Shown here piece by piece: positions 1 to 8,200 of a stretch of 42,942 nucleotides of DNA. The stretch is taken from NCBI GenBank assembly GCA_937959375.1, contig CALGLS010000047.1, positions 1-42,942 of the forward strand. The letters are read 5' to 3'. Origin of the DNA: an uncultured Saprospiraceae bacterium. Its GTDB lineage: Bacteria; Bacteroidota; Bacteroidia; Chitinophagales; Saprospiraceae. The translations under genes were made by a program, and so were the position numbers. How positions within the stretch are numbered: position 1 is the first letter of the stretch; each line of letters begins with the position of its first letter. The notes beneath the pieces were generated by a model. The model searched no databases and had not been told where the DNA came from. It worked only from the letters and a program-made list of their open reading frames with translations.

Positions 1-16
1 GTACGCGTTCGGGCAT

Positions 17-57
17 CCTTCAAACCTTCAATCCTTATCACCTTCAAACCTTATCAC
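17..57. repeat. Short direct repeats upstream of the first gene
   Basis: The 12-mer CCTTCAAACCTT occurs at 17-28 and again at 41-52, and CCTTATCAC occurs at 33-41 and 49-57, so the leader of the first gene is a degenerate tandem of C+T-rich units. No promoter matching TAnnTTTG is visible in the first 103 bases. The array may continue to the left of the window. Its function is unknown. Confidence 0.4.
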
Positions 58-103
58 TTTACCAAATGAAATCAATTAACACATAAAAAATTTCCGATCA
101 AAC

Positions 104-550
104 ATGAAGAATTTATTTTTTCTATTTGCGATGTGCTCAGCGTTAACTTTTATTTCTTGTGCAAAAGACAAGGAGGATCCTGAACCGTCTAAATATATGA
201 CTGCCAGCATTGATGGCAATACCTTTGAAGCGGTAACGATTTCATCTGTTGTTTCTGATTCGATTGTTCTATCTACTGGTACAAATGAAGATGCAACATT
301 TACTATTGGTTTAAACATTCCAGTCGACATTATTGTTAACGAAGAACTAATTATTGACGAATTTGATTTTGGAATTACTTTTACGGATGTCGATGATAAT
401 ATATTCTCAACAGTTGGCACAGTAGAGTTGACAGAAAATGATGCCGAAGCAGATGTACTAGAAGGCGTTTTTACCTTTACGGCAACGGAAGATGGAAACG
501 AAACAAATGTACATGAAATCACGAATGGTACTTTCAAGTTTACTTACTAG
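104..550 (+). CDS. Small secreted lipoprotein, function unknown
   Basis: 148 residues. The N-terminus is a lipoprotein signal peptide: a short basic start (MK), a hydrophobic stretch, then a lipobox ending I-S-C with Cys19 as the expected acylated residue, followed by the charged AKDKEDPEPS linker. The mature part opens with M-T-A-S-I-D-G-N-T-F-E-A, a pattern common in small Bacteroidota surface lipoproteins, and looks like an all-beta acidic domain. It has no catalytic motif that I recognise. It is followed after 33 bases by the kynurenine monooxygenase gene on the same strand, so co-transcription is possible. The opposite-strand open frame over the same bases has no supporting features and was left out. 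Confidence 0.75.
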   Translation: MKNLFFLFAMCSALTFISCAKDKEDPEPSKYMTASIDGNTFEAVTISSVVSDSIVLSTGTNEDATFTIGLNIPVDIIVNEELIIDEFDFGITFTDVDDNIFSTVGTVELTENDAEADVLEGVFTFTATEDGNETNVHEITNGTFKFTY

Positions 551-583
551 AAAACATTAGGAAATTAGACAAGGACAAAATAC

Positions 584-1930
584 ATGGAAAAGAAAATCAT
601 AATTATTGGAGCAGGACTTTGTGGAACCTTACTCGCTATTCGAATGGCACAGAGAGGTTATACCGTTAGCCTACACGAAAAGCGATCTGACATGCGTAAA
701 GAAGATGTAGATGCAGGTCGTTCCATCAATCTTGCACTTTCTAGCAGAGGTTTGATGGCATTAGAGAAAGTTGGACTAAAAGACCGTGTACTCAAGACCT
801 GCATCCCGATGCATGGCCGTTTGATTCATCCAATTGAAGGAGACAATTTTTTATCGCGCTATAGTGGACGTGAGGAAGATTACATCAACTCCGTTTCACG
901 AGGAGGTTTGAATATTACCTTGTTGGAAACAGCAGATGAATTTGACAACCTAACCATTTACTTTAATAGCAAGTGTGAGCGGGTTGACCTAAAAGGTGCC
1001 AAAGCTACCTTTAAAAATATTGTCACTGGAGAAACGATAGAAGAGCAAGGAGAGGTTGTGATTGGAACAGATGGTGCTGGCTCTATTGTCCGCAAAAGTA
1101 TGATGAGCCAAACAACCCGATTACTATTCAATTATTCTCAAAACTTCCTTCGTCATGGCTACAAGGAATTGAGTATTCCTCCAACGAAAGATGGTGGCTA
1201 TCAAATTGACAAAAATGCCTTACACATCTGGCCACGTGGTAGTTTTATGATCATCGCTTTACCCAACCTAGATGGTAGCTTTACGGTAACTATGTTTCAT
1301 CCGTATGGTACAGATATCGGTTTTAATAATCTAGACACTAAAGAAAAGGTACAGTCCTTTTTTGAAAAATATTTCCCAGATTTGATTCCGCATATGCCAG
1401 ATTATGTGGAGGAGTATTTTGAAAATCCGGTGGGTACACTAGGTACCATCAAATGTTATCCTTGGCAGGCATACGGCAAGACTTTAATCATGGGAGATGC
1501 TTCTCATGCAATCGTACCGTTTTACGGCCAGGGAATGAATTCCTCTTTTGAGGATGTTCGTGTATTTGATGATTTGATGGATGAGCATGATGGGAATTGG
1601 GAACTACTTTTTGAAAAGTTCCAAGAAGCCCGTGTTGTGAATGCAGATGCAATTGCTGATTTGGCGATTGACAATTTTCATGAGATGCAAGACAAAGTGG
1701 ACGATGAAGATTTTAAGCGAAAGCGAAAATTAGAAATGCAGTTGGAACAAAAATTCCCAGATTACTATTCTAAATATTCACTAGTTACCTTCAAACCGGA
1801 ACTCCCCTACTCTGAAGCAATGAAATTAGGACGTGCTCAAGATGATTTGCTTTTGAAGCTTTGTGCGAATGGTGAGACGGAGGTTCCGTTGGAGGAGATT
1901 CGGGAAATGTTGCGGGAGTTGGGGAGTTAG
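584..1930 (+). CDS. kmo: Kynurenine 3-monooxygenase
   Basis: 448 residues, a usual length for bacterial kynurenine 3-monooxygenase. The enzyme is an FAD-dependent aromatic hydroxylase that converts L-kynurenine, with NADPH and O2, to 3-hydroxykynurenine in tryptophan catabolism and de novo NAD synthesis. The N-terminal Rossmann motif GAGLCG is at residues 9-14. The kynurenine monooxygenase signature RSINLALSSRG is at 46-56. The second FAD motif of group A flavin monooxygenases, GDASHA followed by VPFYGQGMN, starts at residue 304, with Asp305 as the ribityl-binding acid. The C-terminal third is helical and charged, as in the family. Other kynurenine pathway genes (tryptophan 2,3-dioxygenase, kynureninase, 3-hydroxyanthranilate dioxygenase) are not in this window. 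The enzyme should be cytoplasmic or membrane-associated. Confidence 0.93.
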   Translation: MEKKIIIIGAGLCGTLLAIRMAQRGYTVSLHEKRSDMRKEDVDAGRSINLALSSRGLMALEKVGLKDRVLKTCIPMHGRLIHPIEGDNFLSRYSGREEDYINSVSRGGLNITLLETADEFDNLTIYFNSKCERVDLKGAKATFKNIVTGETIEEQGEVVIGTDGAGSIVRKSMMSQTTRLLFNYSQNFLRHGYKELSIPPTKDGGYQIDKNALHIWPRGSFMIIALPNLDGSFTVTMFHPYGTDIGFNNLDTKEKVQSFFEKYFPDLIPHMPDYVEEYFENPVGTLGTIKCYPWQAYGKTLIMGDASHAIVPFYGQGMNSSFEDVRVFDDLMDEHDGNWELLFEKFQEARVVNADAIADLAIDNFHEMQDKVDDEDFKRKRKLEMQLEQKFPDYYSKYSLVTFKPELPYSEAMKLGRAQDDLLLKLCANGETEVPLEEIREMLRELGS

Positions 1931-2142
1931 AAATTTGAATTAGAGTTAGAATTGTAATTAGAATGCCATCTAACGTAGTACGTACCTAGTTTACTCTCCG
2001 TTGTGCTGCGCGCAGACTTCCTTTTATCCAGCGGCCGAAGCCTTATGAAGAAGGACTTAAAGATTAAGGGCGCGAGAGAGGAATGGAAATTAGAACATGC
2101 TATTATCACTGATCACCTAACTTATTAATAAAAAAACAAGCC
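1931..2142. other. Intergenic stretch with no gene
   Basis: These 212 bases lie between kmo and the next lipoprotein. The first ~35 bases are a degenerate repetition of AATTAGA/GTTAGA-like units. The part around 1970-2080 is noticeably richer in G+C, with palindromes such as GTACGTAC and CTGCGCGCAG, and looks different from the neighbouring gene DNA. No promoter or credible open frame was found. Confidence 0.4.
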
Positions 2143-2799
2143 ATGAAACAACACTTAGCAATTCTTATCCTAGCCATAACCACCCTCTCTTATGCTTGTA
2201 ACAAAAAGTGTGAAAGTGTAAAAACTGGAGCGGTTGCCCTCAATGAAATTTCACAAACCTATACACCTTATCAAGATGGAGCCTCGCTTACTTTCGTAAA
2301 TGAGCAAGGCGAGGAAATGGTTTTCACCAATGAACGTATTGCTGAAGATTTTAGAATTTGTGTCAAATATCTTTGTAAAAACACGAGTGATCCTTTTGAT
2401 CAGATTCCATGTGAGTATTATGAAGCGCAGGGATTTCGGAATTTATTGCGGACAGCTTCTAATGATACGATGATAATTGAGTTGGTCGTTTCTACGGAGA
2501 ATTATCAATCAGAAAGCACTTTGTTTTATGACCTCTTTAGTATACATATGTCAACGATTGGTCCATTAACACGGGGACAGTATGTTCCTCATATTGGATT
2601 TACCGATCCTGTTTTTGATCAAAATACAACTTCTATCACGGAGCCGATGATTGAAGTGTCGGAAATTGAATTGATGGGTAAAACGTACACCGATGTTATT
2701 TATACAAATGATTCGACTGACCATACGCTTTACTTTCAAAAAGGAAAGGGACTCGTGGTTATTCAGTTGGCGGGAGAACTTTGGGAGTTGGTGGAATAA
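2143..2799 (+). CDS. Secreted lipoprotein, function unknown
   Basis: 218 residues. The signal peptide is lipoprotein type: a hydrophobic stretch ends in the lipobox L-S-Y-A-C, so Cys19 is the predicted acylated residue, followed by N-K-K-C. The mature domain contains a further pair of cysteines (around C-V-K-Y-L-C-K-N) that could form a disulfide, and mixed alpha/beta sequence. I do not recognise the family. It is probably a monocistronic outer-membrane or periplasmic lipoprotein: the upstream gap is 212 bases, and a strong terminator begins 20 bases after the stop codon. Confidence 0.75.
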   Translation: MKQHLAILILAITTLSYACNKKCESVKTGAVALNEISQTYTPYQDGASLTFVNEQGEEMVFTNERIAEDFRICVKYLCKNTSDPFDQIPCEYYEAQGFRNLLRTASNDTMIIELVVSTENYQSESTLFYDLFSIHMSTIGPLTRGQYVPHIGFTDPVFDQNTTSITEPMIEVSEIELMGKTYTDVIYTNDSTDHTLYFQKGKGLVVIQLAGELWELVE

Positions 2800-2818
2800 A
2801 CAAATGTACTAAGCCTTC

Positions 2819-2857
2819 AAAAAAAGCGTCTGATCTTAATTGATCAGACGCTTTTTT
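2819..2857. terminator. Strong intrinsic terminator after the lipoprotein gene
   Basis: A perfect 10-base-pair stem, GCGTCTGATC (2826-2835) with GATCAGACGC (2842-2851), encloses a 6-base loop. It is flanked by a run of A on the left and six T on the right, so it works as a rho-independent terminator for the gene ending at 2799 and could also act in the other direction. Confidence 0.9.
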
Positions 2858-3088
2858 AATAAATTAGTACACATTAAAAATATTTTTTTATTTTTTTTTT
2901 CGAAATTCATTATCACTTCTAAAAAGTGCAAAATAATTCCAACGAAGAACTTATGTTAGGTAAAAACCTTGTGCTAACTGTCATATGATGAAAAACAAAA
3001 TACAACAAACTTATCTCTTCTTTGTACTGCAAAAATCATTCCACCACATTAAAGAAAAAGTTAAGACATAACCATATGATTACAAGTC

Positions 3089-3119
3089 TTGATTTCTTTT
3101 GATATTCCCCTTATTTTTG
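3089..3119 (+). promoter_or_regulatory. Predicted Bacteroidota-type promoter for the 88-residue membrane protein gene
   Basis: TTG at 3089-3091 is followed after 20 bases by TATTTTTG (3112-3119), a match to the Bacteroidota -33/-7 consensus TTG-N17-23-TAnnTTTG. Transcription would begin near 3125 and leave a leader of about 150 bases before the start codon at 3278. The surroundings are very AT-rich, so a chance match cannot be excluded. Confidence 0.5.
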
Positions 3120-3277
3120 TATTACGAAACTTATATTTCTTACTTTTTATCAGCAGCAAAAGTAGAAACATCTTTGACTTCCGATTCAGTTTCATAACCG
3201 TACGTAACCATAGCCTTTTCATTTATCGGCATAGATTATTGCTACCCTCAGCTGTAACTAAACTAAAATCTTATATT

Positions 3278-3544
3278 ATGGAAAACGTCCTTCTTTTGAC
3301 CATCATCATTTCATTTACATTAGTTTTCAAAACAGTCATTAACATCAACTTTGGCAACAACAAGCCTAACAAAAGGTGTGAGAATCAACAACCAACTGTT
3401 ATTGTTGTACAACCGGCGCTACCTGCTAATCAAGATGATTCATCGTGGTTGTTTTTAGTTTTATTCGGATTGATTGGATTTTTGATGTATCTATATCTAC
3501 TCTCGCCAAAACTGTTTACTGATTTATTTCTAATTGGCAGCTAA
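3278..3544 (+). CDS. Small two-segment membrane protein, function unknown
   Basis: 88 residues starting at the ATG at 3278. The open frame continues upstream to 3089, but that part begins with TTG, has a low-complexity AT-rich composition and overlaps the predicted promoter, so the internal ATG is preferred. A hydrophobic segment lies at about residues 3-22 and another at about 55-77. Between them is a polar N/K/Q-rich stretch with one cysteine and a P-T-V-I-V-V-Q-P strand. No family is recognised. It is convergent with the Pmp3-like gene, and a shared hairpin terminator lies between them. Confidence 0.6.
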   Translation: MENVLLLTIIISFTLVFKTVININFGNNKPNKRCENQQPTVIVVQPALPANQDDSSWLFLVLFGLIGFLMYLYLLSPKLFTDLFLIGS

Positions 3545-3599
3545 TTAACATCAAAAAGCAAAGCTATTGAAAAGGTGGCTTATGCTTTTCCAAAACTAA

Positions 3600-3633
3600 A
3601 AAGCCGTCAAACCAATACTGGCTTGACGGCTTT
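3600..3633. terminator. Bidirectional terminator between convergent genes
   Basis: An 11-base-pair perfect stem pairs AAAGCCGTCAA (3600-3610) with TTGACGGCTTT (3623-3633) around a 12-base loop. It lies between the stop codons of the small membrane protein (3544, plus) and the Pmp3-like protein (3653, minus). With A-rich left and T-containing right flanks it can serve both. Confidence 0.8.
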
Positions 3634-3652
3634 CATACTTACGAGGAGAATA

Positions 3653-4063
3653 CTATGATTCGCTAAAAATAACATACAAGGTATAAATTGATCCTGGTAA
3701 AACGAACAACAAACTCAACAATAAAGAGATCCAAAATCGATCGTTAATCTCTCCTTCATATAAGTACATCGCTAGTGGTGGAAGTAAAATTGCAAGAACA
3801 ATCAACAAGGCGAAACTTATCTCAGTGTTTGAGTTCTTTTCTTTCTTTATCTCCTTTAGTGCTGACTTTAGTTCCTTTCGCATTTCTTTTTTCTTAGCAC
3901 GTTTTTCTTTTCGACCTAGTTCTTTCCATTCTTTTTCTATAGGATGTACAGGAGTTTCAGTTACAGTTTTTTCAACTGGCTTGACCGTTGAGTTTACTGA
4001 ATAAGCAGGCATTGTAAATAGCAATAATAGTAGTGTGTAAATAAATAATCGGCAACTTTTCAT
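3653..4063 (-). CDS. Pmp3/YqaE-family membrane protein with signal peptide and charged N-terminal extension
   Basis: 136 residues. Residues 1-22 form a signal peptide (hydrophobic L-rich core, then P-A-Y-S). Residues ~25-80 are a highly charged Lys/Glu/Arg helix (KEKRAKKKEMRKELKS). Residues ~84-133 match the Pmp3/YqaE proteolipid fold: L-A-I-L-L-P-P-L-A-M-Y-L-Y-E-G at 90-104, then a second helix with L-P-G-S-I-Y-T-L-Y-V-I at about 122-132. Typical Pmp3 proteins are only ~50-55 residues and consist of the two helices alone. In yeast Pmp3 affects membrane potential and salt tolerance; the role of the Bacteroidota versions is not established. The signal peptide should place the charged helix outside the inner membrane. 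Confidence 0.75.
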   Translation of the reverse strand: MKSCRLFIYTLLLLLFTMPAYSVNSTVKPVEKTVTETPVHPIEKEWKELGRKEKRAKKKEMRKELKSALKEIKKEKNSNTEISFALLIVLAILLPPLAMYLYEGEINDRFWISLLLSLLFVLPGSIYTLYVIFSES

Positions 4064-4139
4064 GTTTTCTTTTTTTATTATTGAAGAAGTTATTTTTATG
4101 AAAATTATTCATTCTCATCACTTTATAAAATTTGCTCAA

Positions 4140-4147
4140 CAAAGATA
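4140..4147 (-). promoter_or_regulatory. Possible -7 element for the Pmp3-like gene
   Basis: Read on the minus strand this is TATCTTTG, a full match to TAnnTTTG, 77 bases upstream of the start codon at 4063. No TTG is visible at the expected -33 distance, so the call is weak. Confidence 0.3.
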
Positions 4148-4194
4148 ATATTTACATCTTAAATTTGATTGCACTTGTTCGTTATTTTCAAATT

Positions 4195-4235
4195 CAACAA
4201 AAAAAACCACTAACACAATTTGCATTAGTGGTTTT
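4195..4235 (-). terminator. Terminator after the SPOR-OmpA gene
   Basis: AAAACCACTAA (4203-4213) pairs perfectly with TTAGTGGTTTT (4225-4235). On the minus strand the hairpin is followed by a U-run (A-run at 4199-4206 on the plus strand). It ends transcription of the gene whose stop codon is at 4257. Confidence 0.85.
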
Positions 4236-4256
4236 CTTTTATTGAAGTTGTTTATA

Positions 4257-5000
4257 TCACTGTTGTCGAAGTGGTGCTGGTACATTAATATCTTCTACTA
4301 CCTGCGCCAACTGTCCATCTGTTTTTACAACTTTCAATTCGACACGACGATTGTACTGACGACCTTCCGCTGTATCTCGACCATCTTCTAATTCATTTTT
4401 TGCAATTGGAGCTTTCTCTCCGAATGTACTCACTCTAAGTCGATTGCTGGAAATGCCTTTGCTTTCTAAATATTTCTTTGCAGCATTTGCCCGACGAGTA
4501 GAGAGTGCCTCATTGTATTCAAAAGATCCCTTTGCATCGGTATGTGCATTCAACTCGGCATTGTAATTTGGATTATTGGATAAGATGGTATAGAGTTGAT
4601 CCAATTGTCTTTTAGATTCTGTGCGCAAAGTTGAACGATCAAAATCAAAAAAGATAGATTGAATTTTAGATGGGTCCATCTTAGGAGCCATACCACAAGC
4701 TAGTGAGCAAGCATTTCGAATGCGCCCCATGTCGATTACACGAGCGTTGTATCCAAGAGCAGTTGCTTGTTGTGCAGTAGCTGAAGCAGCTGCTTCATCT
4801 GCAAATCCACTGATCAAATACTTATGAATATCGTTGTGATCTTTTACATAATAAATGCCGCTTAGCCCTTTGAAATAATCCTTAATTGACACTTGTGTTT
4901 CAAAAGCTGCAACTTGCACAATGTAATCGCTACTTTGCGAAAAGGCGGAAAGACTAAAAAAAAGGCATAGGAATAACGGAAGGAAAGTTTGTTTTCTCAT
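4257..5000 (-). CDS. Periplasmic SPOR + OmpA-domain protein
   Basis: 247 residues. The signal peptide is about residues 1-22 (…SAFSQ|SS). Residues ~25-92 look like a SPOR-type domain (YIVQVAAFETQ…YLISGFADEAAA…), a fold that binds denuded glycan strands. Residues ~113-228 form an OmpA C-terminal peptidoglycan-binding domain (IFFDFDRSTL, then HTDAKG). Asp155 and Arg170 are spaced 15 residues apart, like the diaminopimelate-binding Asp271/Arg286 of E. coli OmpA. R-N-A-C-S-L-A-C-G in the linker carries two cysteines that may form a disulfide. A protein with two wall-binding domains probably links cell wall to outer membrane or marks division sites. It lies 256 bases downstream of a giant exoprotein gene on the same strand. 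Confidence 0.85.
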   Translation of the reverse strand: MRKQTFLPLFLCLFFSLSAFSQSSDYIVQVAAFETQVSIKDYFKGLSGIYYVKDHNDIHKYLISGFADEAAASATAQQATALGYNARVIDMGRIRNACSLACGMAPKMDPSKIQSIFFDFDRSTLRTESKRQLDQLYTILSNNPNYNAELNAHTDAKGSFEYNEALSTRRANAAKKYLESKGISSNRLRVSTFGEKAPIAKNELEDGRDTAEGRQYNRRVELKVVKTDGQLAQVVEDINVPAPLRQQ

Positions 5001-5256
5001 TTGATTTGTATTTTGGTTAAAAAAATGCAGTACCTCGTAACTAGGAATTACAAAGCGCTAGTATGTTTATAAAACTAAGATATGGAATTTTATAAAATTG
5101 GAGAAATTTATAAGAATTAGATCATCTAGATCCACTAAAAACAACCTAAATAGAGTATTTATGCGTTTAAATTTTTTTTAATATAACTAGGAATTGTTAT
5201 TGGAATAGTGGTAGAAAGGACTTACCAGGCCGACCACTTGTAAAAAGATAGGGCTT
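5001..5256. other. Intergenic region between giant exoprotein gene and SPOR-OmpA gene
   Basis: AT-rich spacer. A 6-base-pair arm pair, AGTGGT near 5206 with ACCACT near 5233, is visible but has no U-run on the minus strand. No convincing terminator for the giant gene and no TAnnTTTG promoter for the OmpA gene could be seen, so read-through from the giant gene into the OmpA gene is possible. Confidence 0.35.
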
Positions 5257-5292
5257 TTACTTTTTAGAAATCACAGGGGCTTTCGCTTCACA
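5257..5292 (-). other. C-terminal tail motif, copy 1 (CEAKAPVISKK)
   Basis: The last 11 codons plus stop of the 2488-residue protein encode C-E-A-K-A-P-V-I-S-K-K, preceded by C-S-T-N so that the cysteines form C-x3-C. The same tail, with a few substitutions, ends the two other giant proteins in this window (13031-13066 and 38054-38089). Confidence 0.75.
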
Positions 5293-8200
5293 ATTTGTAG
5301 AACAGGAATTATTTAACAGCGGATTTTGCCATTCATTATTCGTTGGAGTTGTATAAACGTTTCCATTTACCAAGCCACTCCCATCAACTAAGGGTGCACC
5401 TGTACCAGCAATTCCATCTGCATCTCCGTCAACGATACCTTCTTCCTGTGTGTCGAAACATGCATCCGCATCTGCATCAAGTTCATAGGCATCATAAACT
5501 CCATCAGGAGTCGTCTCACTATCGGCGATAACATAGCTAATGGTTCCATTATCTGTTACCGTCTCAATATTATTAAACAATCCATTTAGACCAAACAGAG
5601 TCGGTGTTCCATCAATAACACCATCTCCATCCGCGTCGGTTTGTCCATGTCCTGCTTCGTCTACATCATAGATACCATCATTGTCAGAGTCGAGATCAAG
5701 ATAATCAGCAACAAGATCATTATCCGTATCTCTAGATTCACAACTAAAAGCAACATTTCCTAATCCAAAGTATTCTCCATCTGTACAATCAGAAACAGAC
5801 CAATCTTTTCCTGATATCGATTCCATTTCTATCTCGATTCGATCTAAGTCGGAAAGTACAGTCAGTAAATCTGCCGCTGTACCGCTCCAAGTTGCATCAT
5901 CTAAGTCAAATGTAAAGGTTGTCCAAATACCAATATTAGCCAAACCTGTAGCATCAAAAGTGGTTGTTATTGTCGTTCCTCCTCCAGTTAAATTAACCTC
6001 CATCACTGCAACTCCAGGATCTTGCGTTCCTGTGATACCATCATAAGTTCCATTAATCCAATTAAAACTAAATTCTCCATTGAGTTTGTTACTTAGGTCT
6101 GCATTTAAATTATTTAGACTCTCAAAATGCATGGTCCCTCCATACGTATCATCTGCCATGATAAAGTTACCTGCTGGATTGGCAGGAATATTAGACATAG
6201 TACAACCTTCTGATGTAAGTAGACTTGAAGAGTGGATAACTCGTCCCTGTATATTTCCGTCATTCAAGTTATCTTGCCACCAACCTTCTCTATCTGCTTC
6301 GAATCCAAATTCATAAGTTGGACAATGCCCTTCTTCTAAATCAGGAATTCCATCATTATCATCATCCAAGTCGTAGGCATCACAGATCGTATCTCCATCA
6401 GTATCAACACCCGAGCAATCTCCATCTGCACAATCTACGTTTCCATCTCCATCATCATCTAATCCGTTATTACAAATTTCTGGTGTAAGCACAGTGACGG
6501 TAAATGTAGTACTGTCTACGCAACCGTCATCATCAAAATAAACGACTTTGTAATCTCCTGCTTGATTGGCTTGGATATTACTTAAATCTATCCGATCTCT
6601 ATCAGTCCCTGAATCAGTCACTTGATAAAATGAATTAGGTCCTGTCCATATAAATGTCCAGTCGTCGAAAGTATTTCCTATAAATTCTAATCGTAAATGA
6701 TTTCCTTGTACGGCAGTCGCATTAGTTCCTGTAAAGTAATTCTCAAAATCAATTTGATACTCTTCTGTCATGGTAGGCGTTGGCTGACAAATACAACCGT
6801 AATTAAACGCAGCATCTAGTGATAATGACGCAGCCCCCAGAGTAACTTCCTCAAATGTCAATCTCAAATAGCGGGTATGCACTTCAGTCGTAAACGCATA
6901 ACTAGTGGGAGCACCAATGCTCATATTATATGGAGAAGCACTGTTTGTAAAAAAGTTAACACCATCAATTGATTCTTCAACCGTTGTGGCAATATTATTT
7001 CCAATTCCTCGTATAAAATAAACTATTGAAGTATCCATCGCAACTCCTAGGTCAATGACCATCGTATCGCCAACAGTAATATTTGCATACAGGTCATCTG
7101 TAGCTCCTGTAGCAAAAGAAGGATTCACAACGCCAACACTTGTTTGACTAATTGCATAATTGAATATCGCACAATCACTATCTGCGCAATCTATATCTCC
7201 GTCGCCGTCATCGTCTATTCCGTTATCACATATTTCGGGAACAAGTAAGTTTACAGTAAATGATGTACTATCAACACAACCTACATTATCGTAGTAAACC
7301 ACTTTGTATTCACCGATTTGATTGGCTTGAATATTAGTTAAAACTAAACGATCTCTTGCATTTCCATCTCCGGTATCAGTTACCTGATAAAACGAGTTAG
7401 GGCCTGTCCAAATAAAAACCCAATCATCAAATCCTCCTCCGTCAAAATTTAAAATTAGGTCGTCTCCCACAAAAACTGGAGCGATAGATCCCGTCACAAA
7501 ACCTCCTGCATTAATTTCATATTCCTCTACCATGGCAACAACAGGTTGACAAATACAATTGCCGTAAGTAATCGCATCTACTCGTACAATTGTTGCCCCA
7601 GCAGTAAGTCGGAGATAACGTGTATGAGAACTTGTCGTAAACGTTGTATCTGCTAAAGAAGCTGAAGGAACTGTAATTGGTGATCCAGCTGCCGGAAAGA
7701 AGTTAATACCATCAATTGATTCCTCTATCGCAAGCGTTGCACCTGAAGAAACATGAGCTATAGTTAATGTATAATCTTCTCCAATATCTAAGGCACTACC
7801 TAAATCAACTACCATTGAGGTAGCAGTTCCGATAGTTGTAACTTGTCCATCAGGAGCACCTAATAAACTCTCCGGATTTAATACTGATCCAGTATTGGTT
7901 TGAGCTGTTGCATAATAAGTTGTGTTACAATCTGAATCGGCACAATCTATGTCTCCATCACCGTCATCGTCTATTCCGTTATTGCATATTTCGGGTGGAA
8001 CCGATACGTTTACCGTAAAAGTTGTACTATCAACGCAACCTACCGGATCAAAGTAAAAAACGGTATATACACCAGCTTGATTGGTTTGAATATTATTTAA
8101 TGTTAATTGATCTCTAGAATTCCCATCGCCGGTATCCGTTATCTGATAAAAGAAATTAGGACCTGTCCATACAAATACCCAATCATCAAATCCACCTCCC

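Noticed and set aside
76..537. 153-codon minus-strand open frame opposite the first lipoprotein gene
   Set aside because: Low-complexity Ser/Val-rich product, no signal peptide or motif; the plus strand has a clear lipoprotein signal.
1927..2109. 60-codon minus-strand open frame ending in an Asn-Ser repeat
   Set aside because: Its tail is just the translation of the AATTAGA-like repetition; no supporting features.
3089..3277. N-terminal extension of the small membrane protein from a TTG codon
   Set aside because: Overlaps the predicted promoter and has AT-driven composition; the ATG at 3278 gives a normal protein start.
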